Part shown: piece after piece, positions 18,618-29,863 of the stretch
Numbering within the stretch: position 1 is the first letter of the stretch
How the letters are laid out: each line of letters begins with the position of its first letter
Assembly (NCBI GenBank): GCA_002708265.1
Contig: PANA01000001.1
Location: forward strand, 186,001-250,000
Direction of reading: 5' to 3'
Origin: Legionellales bacterium
GTDB lineage: Bacteria; Pseudomonadota; Gammaproteobacteria; Berkiellales; Berkiellaceae
Length of the DNA: 64,000 nucleotides
The notes under the pieces: generated by a model
The model's database searches: none
What the model was told of the DNA's origin: nothing
The model's input: only the letters and a program-made list of their open reading frames with translations
Translations under genes and position numbers: made by a program

Positions 18618-19340
18618 CTACGACAAATCGCCGTATCGATCGCCAAGAATAGAAAGGATAACGACCGGAGCTGTTTCAGTTCTTAATACCCGTGGTCCTA
18701 TTTGAACGCCAGAAAATCCCAGCTCTCTTGCAGAAGTCAATTCATTGTCTGATAAGCCACCCTCGGGCCCTATTAATACTCGACAGGCTTGAACGGCGTC
18801 TTTAGGGAGTGGTTGAACCGCTTGAGGATCTAGCACTAGAGATAAACCATCAAAAGAGTCTTTGATGGCAGTTGATAGAGAGACAGGTTTGTCTAAAATA
18901 GGAAGCGCCGTACGACCGGATTGTTCGCAGGCGTGCATGCATACGCCAGTCCAATGATTCATGCGCTTTTCAATTTTATCAGAGCTCAGTTTAACAATAG
19001 TACGCTCAGTCACGATCGGAGTGATACGGTGAACACCTAACTCTGTGGCCTTTTGAATGACGTAATCCATCCGCTCTGAACGTGAGATACCTTGTAGTAA
19101 ATGAACGTTGAAGGGAGACTCTCTAGACACATCAATAGAGGACTCTATTAACGCCTGTGTTTTTTTTCCGGCTTGAGAGAGGGTGGCAGAATATTCTCCA
19201 CCCTGTCCATTAAACAAAACGACTGAGTCTCCGGTGCGCATCCGTAGCACTTGCACCGCATGTCTAGATGCAAAGTCTGTCAAAGTGACAGTCTGCCCCA
19301 CCGCTAGGTTTCCTTCGTGAAACAGCCGCTTTAATGTCAT
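18618..19340 (-). CDS. rsmE: RsmE, 16S rRNA m3U1498 methyltransferase
   Basis: RsmE methylates N3 of U1498 in 16S rRNA using S-adenosylmethionine. The 240-residue protein has a small N-terminal PUA-like domain and a SPOUT domain. SPOUT hallmarks are GISRSERMDYVIQKATELGV, PIVTERTIVKL, WTGVCMHACEQSGR, the knot motif LIGPEGGLSDNEL, and the C-terminal GPRVLRTETAPVV. It starts two bases after the ahcY stop, so it is translated with ahcY and metK. All three genes belong to SAM production, use and recycling. Confidence 0.95.
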   Translation of the reverse strand: MTLKRLFHEGNLAVGQTVTLTDFASRHAVQVLRMRTGDSVVLFNGQGGEYSATLSQAGKKTQALIESSIDVSRESPFNVHLLQGISRSERMDYVIQKATELGVHRITPIVTERTIVKLSSDKIEKRMNHWTGVCMHACEQSGRTALPILDKPVSLSTAIKDSFDGLSLVLDPQAVQPLPKDAVQACRVLIGPEGGLSDNELTSARELGFSGVQIGPRVLRTETAPVVILSILGDRYGDLS

Positions 19341-19342
19341 AA

Positions 19343-20659
19343 CTAATACCGATAGTGTTCAGGTTTAAAGGGGCCTTCAGGAGCCACTTTCAAGTAGCTA
19401 GATTGTTCAGGGCTCAGCTGCGTTAACTTCGCCCCAACGCGAGCCAGATGTAAACGGGCTACTTGCTCATCAAGTGTTTTCGGTAAACGATAGACTTCAC
19501 TGTCATATCGCTCGCCGTTTTTAAAGAGCTCAATTTGTGCTAATACTTGGTTTGTAAAAGAGTTAGACATGACAAAGCTTGGATGTCCAGTAGCACAACC
19601 TAAATTGACCAAACGCCCTTCTGCTAACAAGGTAATCTTCTTATTGCCGGGAAGTTCTATCTGATCTACCTGGGGCTTAATATTATCCCAAGGGTACTGA
19701 CGCAATGAAGCAACATCAATCTCAGAGTCAAAGTGTCCAATGTTGGCAACGATTGATTGGTTTTTCATTTGGAGCATGTGTTCATGCGTTATAACATTCA
19801 CGTTGCCTGTGCAGGTAACAAAAATGTCTCCTTGACTGCAGGCTTCATCCATATGGACAACTCTGAAACCTTCCATCGTCGCTTGAAGTGCGCAAATCGG
19901 ATCAACTTCAGTGACCCAAACCGTAGCTCCCATACCTTTAAAGGCTTGTGCACAGCCTTTACCAACATCACCGTAACCTAATACAACTGCAATCTTGCCG
20001 GCGATCATGACATCAGTCGCGCGCTTAATTCCGTCAAGCAAAGATTCTCTACAACCATATAAATTATCAAACTTTGATTTGGTCACGGAATCATTGACGT
20101 TGATAGCAGGAACCATCAGAGTGCCTTCTGCTTGCATTTCGACTAAGCGATGTACGCCTGTCGTGGTTTCTTCAGAAAGGCCTTTGATATCCTTTAGTAA
20201 CTCTGGGTATTTCTCGTGCATTCGAATCGTAAGATCACCACCGTCATCCAGGATGAGGTTGGCTTTCCAGTCAGGATTCCCTTCGATAGTTTGGTCTATA
20301 CACCACCAAAATTCTTCGTCAGTTTCCCCTTTTTTAGCAAAGACTGGAACCCCGGTCGCCGCAATTGCGGCCGCTGCATGATCTTGAGTTGAAAATATAT
20401 TACAAGATGACCAGCGTACCTCAGCACCTAATGCGGTAAGGGTTTCGATTAGAACAGCGGTTTGAATGGTCATATGCAGGCAACCTAGAATCTTTGCACC
20501 TCTTAGAGGTTGAGCGGGCCCATACTCTTCTCGCAAAGCCATCAAGCCAGGCATTTCACTTTCGGCGATCGTAATTTCTTTTCTTCCCCATTCTGCGAGG
20601 GAAATATCTGCCACCCAGTAGTCTTCTTGATTTGATATGTTTACATTTTCTTGCATCAT
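19343..20659 (-). CDS. ahcY: AhcY, S-adenosylhomocysteine hydrolase
   Basis: The enzyme splits S-adenosylhomocysteine to adenosine and homocysteine, relieving product inhibition of methyltransferases. The 438-residue protein has substrate-domain motifs [20 protein letters not shown] and [17 protein letters not shown], the NAD-binding [17 protein letters not shown], and the C-terminal [16 protein letters not shown]. The NAD-binding loop and tail are complete, so the enzyme should be active. It follows metK after 21 bases. No SAH riboswitch could be recognised in so short a gap. Confidence 0.97.
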   Translation of the reverse strand: MMQENVNISNQEDYWVADISLAEWGRKEITIAESEMPGLMALREEYGPAQPLRGAKILGCLHMTIQTAVLIETLTALGAEVRWSSCNIFSTQDHAAAAIAATGVPVFAKKGETDEEFWWCIDQTIEGNPDWKANLILDDGGDLTIRMHEKYPELLKDIKGLSEETTTGVHRLVEMQAEGTLMVPAINVNDSVTKSKFDNLYGCRESLLDGIKRATDVMIAGKIAVVLGYGDVGKGCAQAFKGMGATVWVTEVDPICALQATMEGFRVVHMDEACSQGDIFVTCTGNVNVITHEHMLQMKNQSIVANIGHFDSEIDVASLRQYPWDNIKPQVDQIELPGNKKITLLAEGRLVNLGCATGHPSFVMSNSFTNQVLAQIELFKNGERYDSEVYRLPKTLDEQVARLHLARVGAKLTQLSPEQSSYLKVAPEGPFKPEHYRY

Positions 20660-20680
20660 GAATGCATTCCTGTTTAAGAG

Positions 20681-21838
20681 TTAAATGGTTTTCATTGCAG
20701 CTTCAAGCGCAGTAAGTTGGTTGGTTTGTTCCCAAGGATAGCTTGGCTGGCTAAAGTGTCCATACGTCGCAGTTGGCAAATAGATTGGGGCAAGCAAGCC
20801 AAGCTGATCGATAATTTGTTTAGGTCTTAAGTCAAAAACCTCGCGTATTAATTTCACGATCTTTTCATTTGGCCATTCACTGGTTCCAAATGTTTCGACA
20901 AAAATACTGGTCGGCTCTGCAATACCAATAGCATATGACAATTGAACTTCGCAGCGGCTCGCGATACCGGCTGTGACAAGATGTTTTGCCACGTTTCTGG
21001 CTGCATAGGCGGCAGATCGATCAACTTTAGAGGGATCTTTACCAGAAAAAGCGCCACCACCATGACGCGCCGCGCCTCCATAGGTGTCGACTATAATTTT
21101 ACGGCCAGTCAATCCACAATCGCCTCTTGGACCACCAATGACAAACCGTCCGGTGGGATTTACATATAGTTTGGTATTGTGATCAATCCACCCATCAGGA
21201 AAGACCGGCTTGATCAGTTCTTCAATAATCGCTTCTTTAATTTGACTACACTTCATGTGCTCAGCATGTTGTGCCGAGATAACAACCGCATTGATCCCAA
21301 CCGGTTTGCCTTGTTCATAGCGAACGGTTACCTGACTTTTTGCATCCGGTCGCATCCAGTTAAAACGAGGTTCTTGACGTATGCTTCGGTGGCGTCGCAT
21401 CAGCTCATGAGCGAAAAAGATAGGTGCGGGCATAAGATTACTGGTTTCTGTTGTGGCGTAACCAAACATGATTCCCTGATCTCCAGCGCCTTGCTCTTTA
21501 TCGGTTGCGGCATCCACACCCATGGCAATATCAGGAGACTGCTTTCCAATTGCGTTTAATACGGCGCAGGAATCACAGTCAAACCCCATATGAGCATCTG
21601 TGTAGCCGATATCTTTTAATACTTGGCGAGTTAGGGACTCAATATCTACCCACGCCGTCGTGCTGATTTCACCTCCGACGAGCACCATCCCTGTTTTTAC
21701 ATAGGACTCACAGGCAACGCGTGCATTGAGGTCCTGCTTTAAGATGGCATCCAATACTGCATCGGAAACCTGATCGGCTATTTTGTCGGGATGACCATCT
21801 GATACAGATTCTGAGGTAAACTCATGATGGTGATGCAT
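20681..21838 (-). CDS. metK: MetK, S-adenosylmethionine synthetase
   Basis: MetK makes SAM from methionine and ATP. The 385-residue protein has [20 protein letters not shown] at the N-terminus, [12 protein letters not shown], the P-loop-like [16 protein letters not shown], and a normal C-terminus. It begins with the unusual natural sequence MHHHHEF, which encodes four consecutive histidines. The gene heads the metK-ahcY-rsmE operon and is divergent from the thioredoxin-fold gene, with 73 bases between them. Confidence 0.97.
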   Translation of the reverse strand: MHHHHEFTSESVSDGHPDKIADQVSDAVLDAILKQDLNARVACESYVKTGMVLVGGEISTTAWVDIESLTRQVLKDIGYTDAHMGFDCDSCAVLNAIGKQSPDIAMGVDAATDKEQGAGDQGIMFGYATTETSNLMPAPIFFAHELMRRHRSIRQEPRFNWMRPDAKSQVTVRYEQGKPVGINAVVISAQHAEHMKCSQIKEAIIEELIKPVFPDGWIDHNTKLYVNPTGRFVIGGPRGDCGLTGRKIIVDTYGGAARHGGGAFSGKDPSKVDRSAAYAARNVAKHLVTAGIASRCEVQLSYAIGIAEPTSIFVETFGTSEWPNEKIVKLIREVFDLRPKQIIDQLGLLAPIYLPTATYGHFSQPSYPWEQTNQLTALEAAMKTI

Positions 21839-21911
21839 TGCTGAGATCTCGCTGGGTCAAAAAATTTCCTCTAGACTACCAAAGATTCATTCTGACCAAA
21901 AGGAGAAGACC

Positions 21912-22469
21912 ATGGTCCTACTTAAACCGCCTGTCTGTGAGTTTGATAAACCAATAATCGATTTTTCATTGCCAGGTGTTGATGGCAAAACGCATACCCT
22001 GGCCGATTGCCAAGGGCCTAACGGCACCTTGGTAATGTTTATTTGCAACCATTGCCCCTACGTCAAATCTATCTGGTCAAGACTGATAGAGGATGTAACC
22101 ACACTGAAAGGATTGGGTGTCTATACAGTGGCAATTAGTGCCAATGATGCTAACGAGTACCCGGAAGACAGCTTCGAGAACATGAAGGCGCTCGCCAATC
22201 AGCATAACCTTCCTTTTCATTACCTCTATGATGAGTCACAGGCAGTTGCGAAGGCTTATGGAGCGGTATGTACCCCTGATTTCTTCGGCTACAATGCACA
22301 AGGTAAATTGCAGTATCGAGGCCGTTTAGATGATACCGGTAGAGATACCCCAAAACCGGATGCAAAACATGAGCTTTTAGAGGCTATGAAGCTGGTGGCT
22401 GAAACTGGCCGGGGGCCTGAAAAGCAAGTGCCAAGTATGGGGTGCTCAATCAAGTGGATTGCGGAGTAA
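21912..22469 (+). CDS. thioredoxin-fold protein, peroxiredoxin-like
   Basis: The 185-residue protein has an AhpC/TSA-type thioredoxin fold. It starts with FDKPIIDFSLPGVDGKTHTL, followed by a redox motif CNHCPYVKSIW near residues 44-54 and a late AYGAVCTPDFFGYNAQGKLQYRG segment. The pattern belongs to the PRX-like-1 subgroup of thioredoxin proteins, common in proteobacteria, with no assigned substrate. A strong AAAAGGAG precedes the ATG. No signal peptide is present, so it is cytoplasmic. A role in thiol or peroxide stress is inferred from the fold. Confidence 0.85.
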   Translation: MVLLKPPVCEFDKPIIDFSLPGVDGKTHTLADCQGPNGTLVMFICNHCPYVKSIWSRLIEDVTTLKGLGVYTVAISANDANEYPEDSFENMKALANQHNLPFHYLYDESQAVAKAYGAVCTPDFFGYNAQGKLQYRGRLDDTGRDTPKPDAKHELLEAMKLVAETGRGPEKQVPSMGCSIKWIAE

Positions 22470-22539
22470 TCCATACAAAGTTGAAAAGCTTACTAGAGTA
22501 TGTCAGCCACTTGGGCTGATGGCCTTACTTTGGGCATGG

Positions 22540-22548
22540 TGGTATAAT
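22540..22548 (+). promoter_or_regulatory. extended -10 promoter of the tkt operon
   Basis: TGGTATAAT matches the extended -10 consensus TGnTATAAT. It lies about 33 bases upstream of the tkt start. A 6-bp hairpin (TCAGCC/GGCTGA) just upstream may belong to the end of the preceding gene. The -35 region is weak, as is normal for extended -10 promoters. Confidence 0.5.
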
Positions 22549-22581
22549 CTGGCCTCAATTTATAGCGAGTGAGAGACTGCC

Positions 22582-24576
22582 ATGCCTTCCCAATTTGACT
22601 GCGCAAACGCCATTAGGGCACTAAGTATGGACGCGGTACAACGCGCCAATTCCGGGCATCCTGGGATGCCGATGGGAATGGCTGATATCGCTCAGGTTCT
22701 CTGGTCAGAGTTCATGAACCATAATCCTGCTAATCCAAGCTGGTTTAACCGAGATCGGTTTGTCCTCTCCAACGGTCATGGTTCGATGCTACTCTACTCG
22801 CTGCTGCATTTAACCGGGTACGACTTGTCTCTAGAACAGCTTAAAAACTTCCGTCAATTACACTCAATGACGCCCGGTCACCCTGAGATTGATGAGGCGC
22901 CAGGCGTGGAGACAACGACGGGACCTTTAGGGCAAGGAATCGCTAATGCTGTCGGGATGGCATTGGCAGAAAAATTGTTAGCCGACCAATTTAACCAGCC
23001 TGGATATGAACTAGTTGACCATTGGACCTATGTATTTTTGGGTGATGGCTGTTTGATGGAAGGGATCTCTCATGAGGTTTGTGCGTTGGCTGGAACGCTT
23101 GGTCTTGGCAAGCTGGTTGTTTTTTGGGATGACAATGGCATTTCAATTGATGGTCAAGTAGCACCTTGGTTTTCTGATGACACACCAAAGCGGTTTGAAG
23201 CCTATGGTTGGGAAGTGATTTCAGCAGTTGATGGGCATGACCCTGCTCAGCTTAAGAAAGCGATTGAGCAAGCGAAGCAGCAAAGTGATCGTCCAACGCT
23301 TATTTGTTGTCGCACAACAATTGGTTTTGGCTCACCTAATTTGGCAGGTTCCGAAAAAACACACGGAGCGCCGTTGGGAGATGAAGAAATTGCAGCGACA
23401 CGTGAAAAGCTTGGCTGGCAACACGGCCCATTTGAGATTCCAAAGCCAATTTACGAGGCATGGGATGCTCGAGCTGCGGGTGAAGAGAAGCAAGCGCGCT
23501 GGGATGCGCTCTTTAGTGACTACGAAAAAGCACACCCACAACTAGCGGCTGCCTTCAAACGAAGAGTGAATGGTGAATTACCAAAGAATTGGCAACAATG
23601 GTCTGATGCTTTAGTGAAAGATACGCAGAACAAAGCCGAAGATGTTGCAACCCGAAAAGCCTCACTGCAAGTGATCAACGAGCTTCTGACTGTTTTACCT
23701 GAGTGCCTGGGTGGTTCAGCTGATTTGACGGGTTCAAATCTAACGATGCATAAGAAAGCAAAACCAGTCATGCCAGGGGAATCAGGGGACTATCTCCACT
23801 ATGGGGTTAGAGAGTTTGGTATGGCGGCGGTGATGAACGGACTGGCTTTGCATGGTGGATTTATCCCTTTTGGTGGCACCTTCTTGACCTTCGTAGACTA
23901 CATGCGTAATGCCGTCCGAATGTCGGCCTTGATGAAACAGCGCGTCATTTATGTGTTAACACATGATTCGATTGGTCTTGGTGAAGATGGCCCAACACAT
24001 CAGCCAGTAGAACAATTGGCCAGTTTGCGAGCCTCTCCAAACTTAGAAGCGTGGCGTCCCTGTGATACCACAGAAACAGCGGTTGCTTGGTGTCAAGCAA
24101 TTGAGAGTAAGCAAACGCCTTCTGCATTAGTGCTGTCTAGACAAACGCTGCCGCATCAAGCGCGAGATGAAATGGCATTATCTCAAATTAAGAAAGGCGG
24201 TTACGTTTTAAAAGATTTTGGACAAAGTGTAGACGCGATTATTGTTGCCACCGGATCTGAAGTCGCTTTGGCGATGGAGGCTGCAGAGGCGCTGACAGGT
24301 AAAGTAAATGTTCGAGTAGTATCAATGCCGTGTTTAGATCGTTTTCTCGCTCAGCCTAGAGAGTATCAAGAAAAAGTTCTTCCTTCCTCGGTGACGGCTA
24401 GAGTGGCAGTAGAAGCAGGCGCGAGCTTGCCATGGTACCGGATAGTGGGGCTACAAGGTTCAGTAGTGGGTCTAGATAGGTTTGGTGTGTCGGCACCAGC
24501 AAAAGAAGCTTTCAAAGAATGTGGTTTTACTAAAGATAAAATTATAGCGGCTGTTCAATCAGTATATGGTTCATAG
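22582..24576 (+). CDS. tkt: Tkt, transketolase
   Basis: Transketolase moves two-carbon units between sugar phosphates in the non-oxidative pentose phosphate pathway. The 664-residue protein has the N-terminal [20 protein letters not shown], the thiamine-pyrophosphate motif [12 protein letters not shown] with a downstream DDN, and the C-terminal-half motif [20 protein letters not shown]. Length and motifs are complete. It heads an operon with gap, pgk, pyk and fba, with gaps of 3 to 22 bases or overlaps, so glycolytic and pentose phosphate genes are co-expressed. Confidence 0.97.
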   Translation: MPSQFDCANAIRALSMDAVQRANSGHPGMPMGMADIAQVLWSEFMNHNPANPSWFNRDRFVLSNGHGSMLLYSLLHLTGYDLSLEQLKNFRQLHSMTPGHPEIDEAPGVETTTGPLGQGIANAVGMALAEKLLADQFNQPGYELVDHWTYVFLGDGCLMEGISHEVCALAGTLGLGKLVVFWDDNGISIDGQVAPWFSDDTPKRFEAYGWEVISAVDGHDPAQLKKAIEQAKQQSDRPTLICCRTTIGFGSPNLAGSEKTHGAPLGDEEIAATREKLGWQHGPFEIPKPIYEAWDARAAGEEKQARWDALFSDYEKAHPQLAAAFKRRVNGELPKNWQQWSDALVKDTQNKAEDVATRKASLQVINELLTVLPECLGGSADLTGSNLTMHKKAKPVMPGESGDYLHYGVREFGMAAVMNGLALHGGFIPFGGTFLTFVDYMRNAVRMSALMKQRVIYVLTHDSIGLGEDGPTHQPVEQLASLRASPNLEAWRPCDTTETAVAWCQAIESKQTPSALVLSRQTLPHQARDEMALSQIKKGGYVLKDFGQSVDAIIVATGSEVALAMEAAEALTGKVNVRVVSMPCLDRFLAQPREYQEKVLPSSVTARVAVEAGASLPWYRIVGLQGSVVGLDRFGVSAPAKEAFKECGFTKDKIIAAVQSVYGS

Positions 24577-24585
24577 GAGTTTAAG

Positions 24586-25593
24586 ATGACATTAAAAGTT
24601 GCAATTAACGGTTATGGTCGGATAGGTCGAAATGTCCTAAGGGCTATCTATGAATCAGGTCGACGAAATGAAATACAAATCGTTGCCATTAATGATTTAG
24701 GAAACATTGACGTCAATGCACACTTGACTCGATTTGACTCAACACACGGTCGTTTTAACGCAGATGTTGTGGTTGGACAAGACAATACTTTGCTCGTTAA
24801 TGGAGATGAAATTCGATTATTCGCTACGCGCGACCCGAAACAAATTCCATGGGGCGAGTTGGGTGTTGATATTGTATTAGAGTGCACAGGATCTTTCTGC
24901 TCTAAAGAAAAGTCAGCGGTGCACCTGGAGTCAGGCGCTAAGAAAGTATTGATTTCTGCACCAGCTGGAAACGATCTTCCAACGGTTGTATACGGTGTCA
25001 ACCATGACATTCTTAAGCCTGAAGATAGAATTGTCTCCAATGCTTCTTGCACAACCAACTGTTTGGCACCAATTGCTAAAATTTTGAATGACAACTTTGG
25101 TATTACAACAGGGCTTATGAACACGGTACATGCGTACACGAATGACCAGGTTCTTTTAGACATTCATCATAAAGATATACGTCGTGCTCGTTCTGCCACA
25201 CAATCAATGATTCCTACCAAAACGGGTGCTGCGGCAGCGGTTGGCTTGGTACTGCCTGAGCTTGATGGCAAGCTTGATGGTTTTTCAATTAGAGTGCCAA
25301 CCATGAACGTATCAGTGGTTGATTTGACCTGCATTATCGAAAAACCTGCGACAGTGGCTGAAATTAATGATGCGGTTAGACAAGCAGCACAAGGCCCAAT
25401 GAAAGGGATATTAGGCTTTAATGAGCTGCCATTGGTTTCCTGTGATTTCAATCACCAGCCAGAATCAAGCACGTTTGATGCAACTCAAACTAAAGTGTCT
25501 GGTCAGTTGGTTAAAGTATTATCTTGGTATGATAACGAGTGGGGCTTTTCTAACCGTATGTTAGACACAGCCTTAGCGATGGGTAAAGGATAA
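24586..25593 (+). CDS. gap: Gap, glyceraldehyde-3-phosphate dehydrogenase
   Basis: The 335-residue enzyme oxidises glyceraldehyde-3-phosphate to 1,3-bisphosphoglycerate. It has the Rossmann start [16 protein letters not shown], the catalytic Cys155 in [15 protein letters not shown], and the C-terminal [13 protein letters not shown]. The enzyme could in principle be an erythrose-4-phosphate dehydrogenase, but it has the classical SASCTTN-type active site and is followed by pgk. It lies nine bases after tkt with an AGGAG upstream. Confidence 0.94.
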   Translation: MTLKVAINGYGRIGRNVLRAIYESGRRNEIQIVAINDLGNIDVNAHLTRFDSTHGRFNADVVVGQDNTLLVNGDEIRLFATRDPKQIPWGELGVDIVLECTGSFCSKEKSAVHLESGAKKVLISAPAGNDLPTVVYGVNHDILKPEDRIVSNASCTTNCLAPIAKILNDNFGITTGLMNTVHAYTNDQVLLDIHHKDIRRARSATQSMIPTKTGAAAAVGLVLPELDGKLDGFSIRVPTMNVSVVDLTCIIEKPATVAEINDAVRQAAQGPMKGILGFNELPLVSCDFNHQPESSTFDATQTKVSGQLVKVLSWYDNEWGFSNRMLDTALAMGKG

Positions 25594-25603
25594 ATTAAAC
25601 CTT

Positions 25604-26773
25604 ATGAAAACCATCAATGATATTTCATTGCAGGACAAGCGAGTCCTAATCAGAGAAGACTTTAATGTGCCCCTAGAATCGGGGCACATTCGTAATGACG
25701 CTAGAATCAGAGCAGCGTTACCAACCATTGAAGCAGTTTTTTCTCAAGGTGCGCAGAGTATTCTGCTGATGTCGCATTTGGGCCGACCAAAGGAAGGCTT
25801 GTTTGAAAAGTCTCTGTCGCTTTTACCTGTTGCTAAACATTTAGAAGAACTCACAGGAAGAAAAGTCCATTTCTTTACGTCTATTGAAGACGTAGAACCA
25901 TTACCAAATGGTGCCTTGGGTCTTATTGAGAACATTCGTTTTTGTAAAGGCGAAAAAAATAACGACGAGACGTTGGCGCGACAGCTAGCAGGGTTATGTG
26001 ATGTCTTTGTTATGGATGCATTTGGTGCGGCTCATCGGGCGCATGCTTCTACATACGGCGTTGCCGAATATGCTCCTCAGGTATGTGCAGGATTACTTCT
26101 AGAAAAAGAGGTAAATGCGTTAACACAAGTTTTAGAAGCGCCGAAGCGACCGTTGGTTGCTATTATTGGAGGCGCCAAAGTGTCCTCGAAGCTGGCAGTT
26201 CTTGGATCGCTACTGGATACAGTGGACTATCTTATCGTCGGCGGTGGAATGGCGAATACATTTTTAGCTGCCCGAGGTTTTTCAGTAGGCGCTTCATTAA
26301 TGGAGCCAGACTTGATTGACTCAGCAAAAGATTTACTAAGAAAGGCAGAAGAAAACAATAAGCAAATCATTTTGCCTTCTGATGTTGTGGTAGCTACCGA
26401 TTTAAGTGAAAGTGCCATGACGCGAGTAGTCTCAATTGACGAGATTCGAGTTGACGAAGCTATCTTTGATGTTGGGCCGAAGTCTATCACTGAGATAAAC
26501 ACGTGTATCAAAGAGGCCGGAACAATTTTATGGAATGGTCCATTGGGTGTTTTTGAATGTCAGCCATTCAGTGCAGGAACCGCTGCTTTAACAGAAGCAG
26601 TCAAATCAGCGAAAGGGTTCAGTTTTGCAGGTGGTGGAGATACTCTTGCGGCCATCGCACAGTTCTCTGCAGAGTCTGGTATTGATTACATTTCAACCGG
26701 TGGTGGCGCATTCCTGGAGTGGGTAGAGGAAGGTTCTCTGCCGTGCGTAGATATTATCAGGGAAAAGTCATGA
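25604..26773 (+). CDS. pgk: Pgk, phosphoglycerate kinase
   Basis: Pgk transfers phosphate from 1,3-bisphosphoglycerate to ADP. The 389-residue protein has the signature KRVLIREDFNVPLESG, the substrate-binding LLMSHLGRPKEG and ENIRFCKGEKNND. The hinge and nucleotide motif are AIIGGAKVSSKLAVL and WNGPLGVFE, and GGGDTLAAI is near the end. It follows gap after ten bases and ends in an ATGA overlap with pyk. Confidence 0.97.
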   Translation: MKTINDISLQDKRVLIREDFNVPLESGHIRNDARIRAALPTIEAVFSQGAQSILLMSHLGRPKEGLFEKSLSLLPVAKHLEELTGRKVHFFTSIEDVEPLPNGALGLIENIRFCKGEKNNDETLARQLAGLCDVFVMDAFGAAHRAHASTYGVAEYAPQVCAGLLLEKEVNALTQVLEAPKRPLVAIIGGAKVSSKLAVLGSLLDTVDYLIVGGGMANTFLAARGFSVGASLMEPDLIDSAKDLLRKAEENNKQIILPSDVVVATDLSESAMTRVVSIDEIRVDEAIFDVGPKSITEINTCIKEAGTILWNGPLGVFECQPFSAGTAALTEAVKSAKGFSFAGGGDTLAAIAQFSAESGIDYISTGGGAFLEWVEEGSLPCVDIIREKS

Positions 26774-28224
26774 ATATACAGAGTATACGTCGAACAAAAA
26801 TTGTAGCGACGTTGGGGCCAGCAACCGATGATCCACAAATCATTCAAGATATAATAGCAAACGGATGTAACGTTGTTCGTTTAAATTTTTCTCATGATAC
26901 ACATGAGCGGCATCAAGAAAGAATCAAACTGGTCCGTTCAGTTGCTCGCTCTATGGGAAAGCCTGTGGGGGTGCTCGCTGATTTGCAGGGGCCCAAGTTA
27001 AGGATTGCCCGCTTTAAAGACGGAAAGGTCACACTTACTGCCGGACAAACCTTTGCTTTAAATGCAGCACTTGATACAGAAGCGGGTGATGAGACGCAAG
27101 TTGGTCTTGACTACAAAAACTTACCACATGATGTGAATATTGGTGACGTTCTTCTTTTAAGTGATGGTTTGATCAGCTTAGAAGTCACGCGTGTGACCGA
27201 CGAAAAAGTCATTTGTGAAGTAAAAATTGGTGGGATCTTATCGAACAACAAAGGAATAAATCGTGTTGGTGGTGGTCTGTCGGCAGATCCATTGACTGAA
27301 AAAGATTTAAAAGACATTGCCTTTTTGGTTGAGCAAGATATCGATTTTATTGCTTTGTCATTTGTGAAGCGAGCGGAAGATGTATTGCAACTAAGAAAAA
27401 TTCTTAGACGCTATGGTAAAGAAAAGCTCAGAATTGTTGCGAAGATGGAGACCGTTGAAGCCATTAATAATATGGAATCGATTATTGATGTCTCTGATGC
27501 CGTTATGGTCGCTCGAGGAGACTTAGGCGTCGAGATTGGGTTTGCTGAGCTACCCGGTGTTCAAAAAAATATTATACATCGTGCTCGCGCGCAAGACAAA
27601 GCGGTTATTACAGCCACTGAAATGATGGCCTCTATGGTTTCCAAGCCTACGCCAAGTCGGGCGGAAGTATCTGATGTTGCTAATGCGGCACTAGATGGAA
27701 CAGATGCTGTTATGTTGTCGGAAGAGTCAGCGGTCGGGAAATATCCTGTGCAGACGGTTAAAGCGGCGAGTGATATTTGTTTAGCTGCAGAAAGACAAAA
27801 AAGAGCTAAACTTTCTCGTCACCGGATGAACGTTCAATTTGAACGCGTAGATGAAACTATCGCTATGGCAACCATGTATATTGCTAACCATATGGATTTG
27901 CAGGCGATAGTTGCATTAACTGAATCAGGCTCTACGCCCCTTTGGATGTCGAGAATTCGCTCCTCAGTTCCAATATTTGCTTTTTCACGTCATGTTCGCA
28001 CTTGCGGTGTAATGACCTTATACCGTGGTGTCCATCCAATTTTGTTTGATTTTCTTGACTCAAACCCTGCTGCCATTTCGCGTGCAGTGATTCAACACTT
28101 AATAGAAAAATCGATGCTTAAAGCCGGAGATAAGGTGTTAATCACAAAAGGAGAGCATCTGGGTGTTGGCGGTCGAACAGACACTTTACAAATATTAAAT
28201 GTTGATTCCAGATATTTTAACTAA
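26770..28224 (+). CDS. pyk: Pyk, pyruvate kinase
   Basis: Pyruvate kinase converts phosphoenolpyruvate and ADP to pyruvate and ATP. The 484-residue protein starts at the ATG at 26770 (MNIQSIRRTKIVATLG), preceded by AGGGAAAA and overlapping the pgk stop by four bases. An upstream GTG frame is rejected. Motifs are LNFSHDTHERH, VLADLQGPKLRIARF, KMETVEAINNMESI with the catalytic region, and VARGDLGVEIGF. The C-terminal domain near residues 355-484 fits the usual regulated enzyme. No allosteric conclusion can be drawn by eye. Confidence 0.96.
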   Translation: MNIQSIRRTKIVATLGPATDDPQIIQDIIANGCNVVRLNFSHDTHERHQERIKLVRSVARSMGKPVGVLADLQGPKLRIARFKDGKVTLTAGQTFALNAALDTEAGDETQVGLDYKNLPHDVNIGDVLLLSDGLISLEVTRVTDEKVICEVKIGGILSNNKGINRVGGGLSADPLTEKDLKDIAFLVEQDIDFIALSFVKRAEDVLQLRKILRRYGKEKLRIVAKMETVEAINNMESIIDVSDAVMVARGDLGVEIGFAELPGVQKNIIHRARAQDKAVITATEMMASMVSKPTPSRAEVSDVANAALDGTDAVMLSEESAVGKYPVQTVKAASDICLAAERQKRAKLSRHRMNVQFERVDETIAMATMYIANHMDLQAIVALTESGSTPLWMSRIRSSVPIFAFSRHVRTCGVMTLYRGVHPILFDFLDSNPAAISRAVIQHLIEKSMLKAGDKVLITKGEHLGVGGRTDTLQILNVDSRYFN

Positions 28225-28246
28225 ACCTTTTGTAGGAGAATAGTGA

Positions 28247-29311
28247 ATGCCTTTAATTACGTTACGCCAGCTGTTAGATCATGCAGCTGAACATGGTTAT
28301 GGAGTGCCTGCATTCAACGTGAATAACTTAGAGCAAATGCGGGCAATTATGGAAGCTGCTTCCGCCACCGATTCTCCCGTCATTGTGCAGGCCTCAGCAG
28401 GGGCTCGTAAGTACGCGGGTGCGCCTTTTTTACGCCACTTAATCTTAGCGGCTATTGAAGAGTTTCCAAAGATCCCTGTGTGTATGCATCAAGATCATGG
28501 TGCTTCCCCTGCGATTTGTCAGCGCTCCATTCAGTTAGGGTTTTCATCTGTCATGATGGATGGCTCGCTTGAAGAAGATATGAAAACGCCAGCAAGCTTT
28601 GAGTATAACGTTGAGGTAACGCGTCGGGCAGTTGAAATGGCGCATGCCTGTGGGGTATCTGTTGAGGGTGAGCTTGGCTGCTTAGGCTCTTTGGAAACCG
28701 GTGAAATGGGTGAAGAAGATGGTCATGGAGCAGAGGGCAAACTATCAAAAGAAATGCTTTTAACTGATCCTGAGCAAGCGGCTGAATTTGTTCGATTGAC
28801 GCAAGTGGATGCTTTAGCAATTGCGATTGGAACCAGCCATGGTGCTTATAAATTCTCACGTCCACCAACGGGCGATATATTAGCCATTGAACGAATCAAA
28901 GCCATTAACAAACGGATTCCAAATACCCACTTGGTGATGCATGGTTCTTCGTCTGTTCCTCAAGAATGGTTAGCAATAATTAACGAAAACGGTGGTGAGA
29001 TGCCAGAAACTTACGGGGTTCCTGTTGAGGAAATCTGTGAGGGAATTAAACATGGTGTTCGCAAGGTGAACATTGATACTGATCTTCGATTGGCTTCCAC
29101 TGGGGCTATTCGTCGATTTATGGCTCAAAAGCGTGCTGAGTTTGATCCTCGCAAATACTTGGCCGAAGCAACGAAAGCCATGTCTGATATTTGTCGTGAT
29201 CGTTATGAAGCTTTTGGCACAGCAGGTCAAGCCAGCAAAATTGATGTCTTGAGTTTAGAAGCAATGACAGAGCGTTACACAAAGGGGGAATTAACTCCTC
29301 AAGTGCAATAG
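28247..29311 (+). CDS. fba: Fba, class II fructose-bisphosphate aldolase
   Basis: The zinc-dependent aldolase splits fructose-1,6-bisphosphate to two triose phosphates. The 354-residue protein begins [20 protein letters not shown]. It has the metal-binding [11 protein letters not shown] with its His/Asp pair, [29 protein letters not shown] and [14 protein letters not shown]. The form is the 350-residue class IIB type found in Pseudomonas and Legionella. An AGGAG lies upstream. It is the final gene of the tkt operon. Confidence 0.96.
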   Translation: MPLITLRQLLDHAAEHGYGVPAFNVNNLEQMRAIMEAASATDSPVIVQASAGARKYAGAPFLRHLILAAIEEFPKIPVCMHQDHGASPAICQRSIQLGFSSVMMDGSLEEDMKTPASFEYNVEVTRRAVEMAHACGVSVEGELGCLGSLETGEMGEEDGHGAEGKLSKEMLLTDPEQAAEFVRLTQVDALAIAIGTSHGAYKFSRPPTGDILAIERIKAINKRIPNTHLVMHGSSSVPQEWLAIINENGGEMPETYGVPVEEICEGIKHGVRKVNIDTDLRLASTGAIRRFMAQKRAEFDPRKYLAEATKAMSDICRDRYEAFGTAGQASKIDVLSLEAMTERYTKGELTPQVQ

Positions 29312-29314
29312 GCG

Positions 29315-29803
29315 TTAGTTTAAGCTGCTTGCCGGCTTAATCACAGAAAACTGAAAAGGGGCTGCTATGCGGCCTCTTTTTGTATCAATAAATACGGTGG
29401 CTTCCCACGGCATATTGTGTTTAGCGCAGATGGGAAGAATCGTTTTTCCGGTAAAAGTGCTACCTTCTTTTTTGGTTAATATGGGCTGATTATTGCCCAT
29501 AAACATATCAACCCCAGAAAAATCCACCGCAATGGTTAGTGGATCTAAGTTTTCAGTTTGTACCTCGATGTTCAATGGAATCATGGTAGGCAACAAGGTT
29601 GCTGATAAAGTTAGGGTGACACTTTCGCCTGTTGGCAATTCTGAATGACAAGGACGTAGAAGTACATCACAGTCAGGCACAGGGAAAGTATTAATGACGC
29701 TGGTTTTGAATCCAGAGAAAAAGTAGTTGCTGGCAATCACTGCGCCGGCGAGGCCAGCGCAAGCGGCTATTAGTCCAACAATAAATGTTTTGTTTATGTG
29801 CAT
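29315..29803 (-). CDS. membrane-anchored periplasmic protein, FixH/YtkA-like
   Basis: This 162-residue product has an N-terminal membrane anchor at about residues 7-28 (FIVGLIAACAGLAGAVIASN) and a beta-rich periplasmic domain. That domain contains Met-rich VDMFMGNNQPILTKK and the late LPICAKHNMPWEATVFI, with two further cysteines in DCDVLLRPC. Small one-pass proteins of this shape, with a Met- and Cys-containing domain, often accompany cytochrome oxidase or copper genes, but none are nearby. The family call is by shape only. It lies 60 bases downstream of rpiA on the same strand and its stop faces the end of fba. Confidence 0.6.
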   Translation of the reverse strand: MHINKTFIVGLIAACAGLAGAVIASNYFFSGFKTSVINTFPVPDCDVLLRPCHSELPTGESVTLTLSATLLPTMIPLNIEVQTENLDPLTIAVDFSGVDMFMGNNQPILTKKEGSTFTGKTILPICAKHNMPWEATVFIDTKRGRIAAPFQFSVIKPASSLN

Positions 29804-29863
29804 GTAAGCTCACTCGCCTTATTTGGGAAGTGCTGAGGTCCCTTCAGCAAGCAATTTTACGAA

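Noticed and set aside
20660-20680. Possible SAH or SAM riboswitch before ahcY
   Set aside because: Only 21 bases separate metK and ahcY, and the 73 bases before metK are too short and show no riboswitch core.
21827-21838. Four histidine codons at the start of metK as a cloning tag
   Set aside because: There is no vector sequence or linker; the gene sits in a natural operon and the native protein begins with the histidines.
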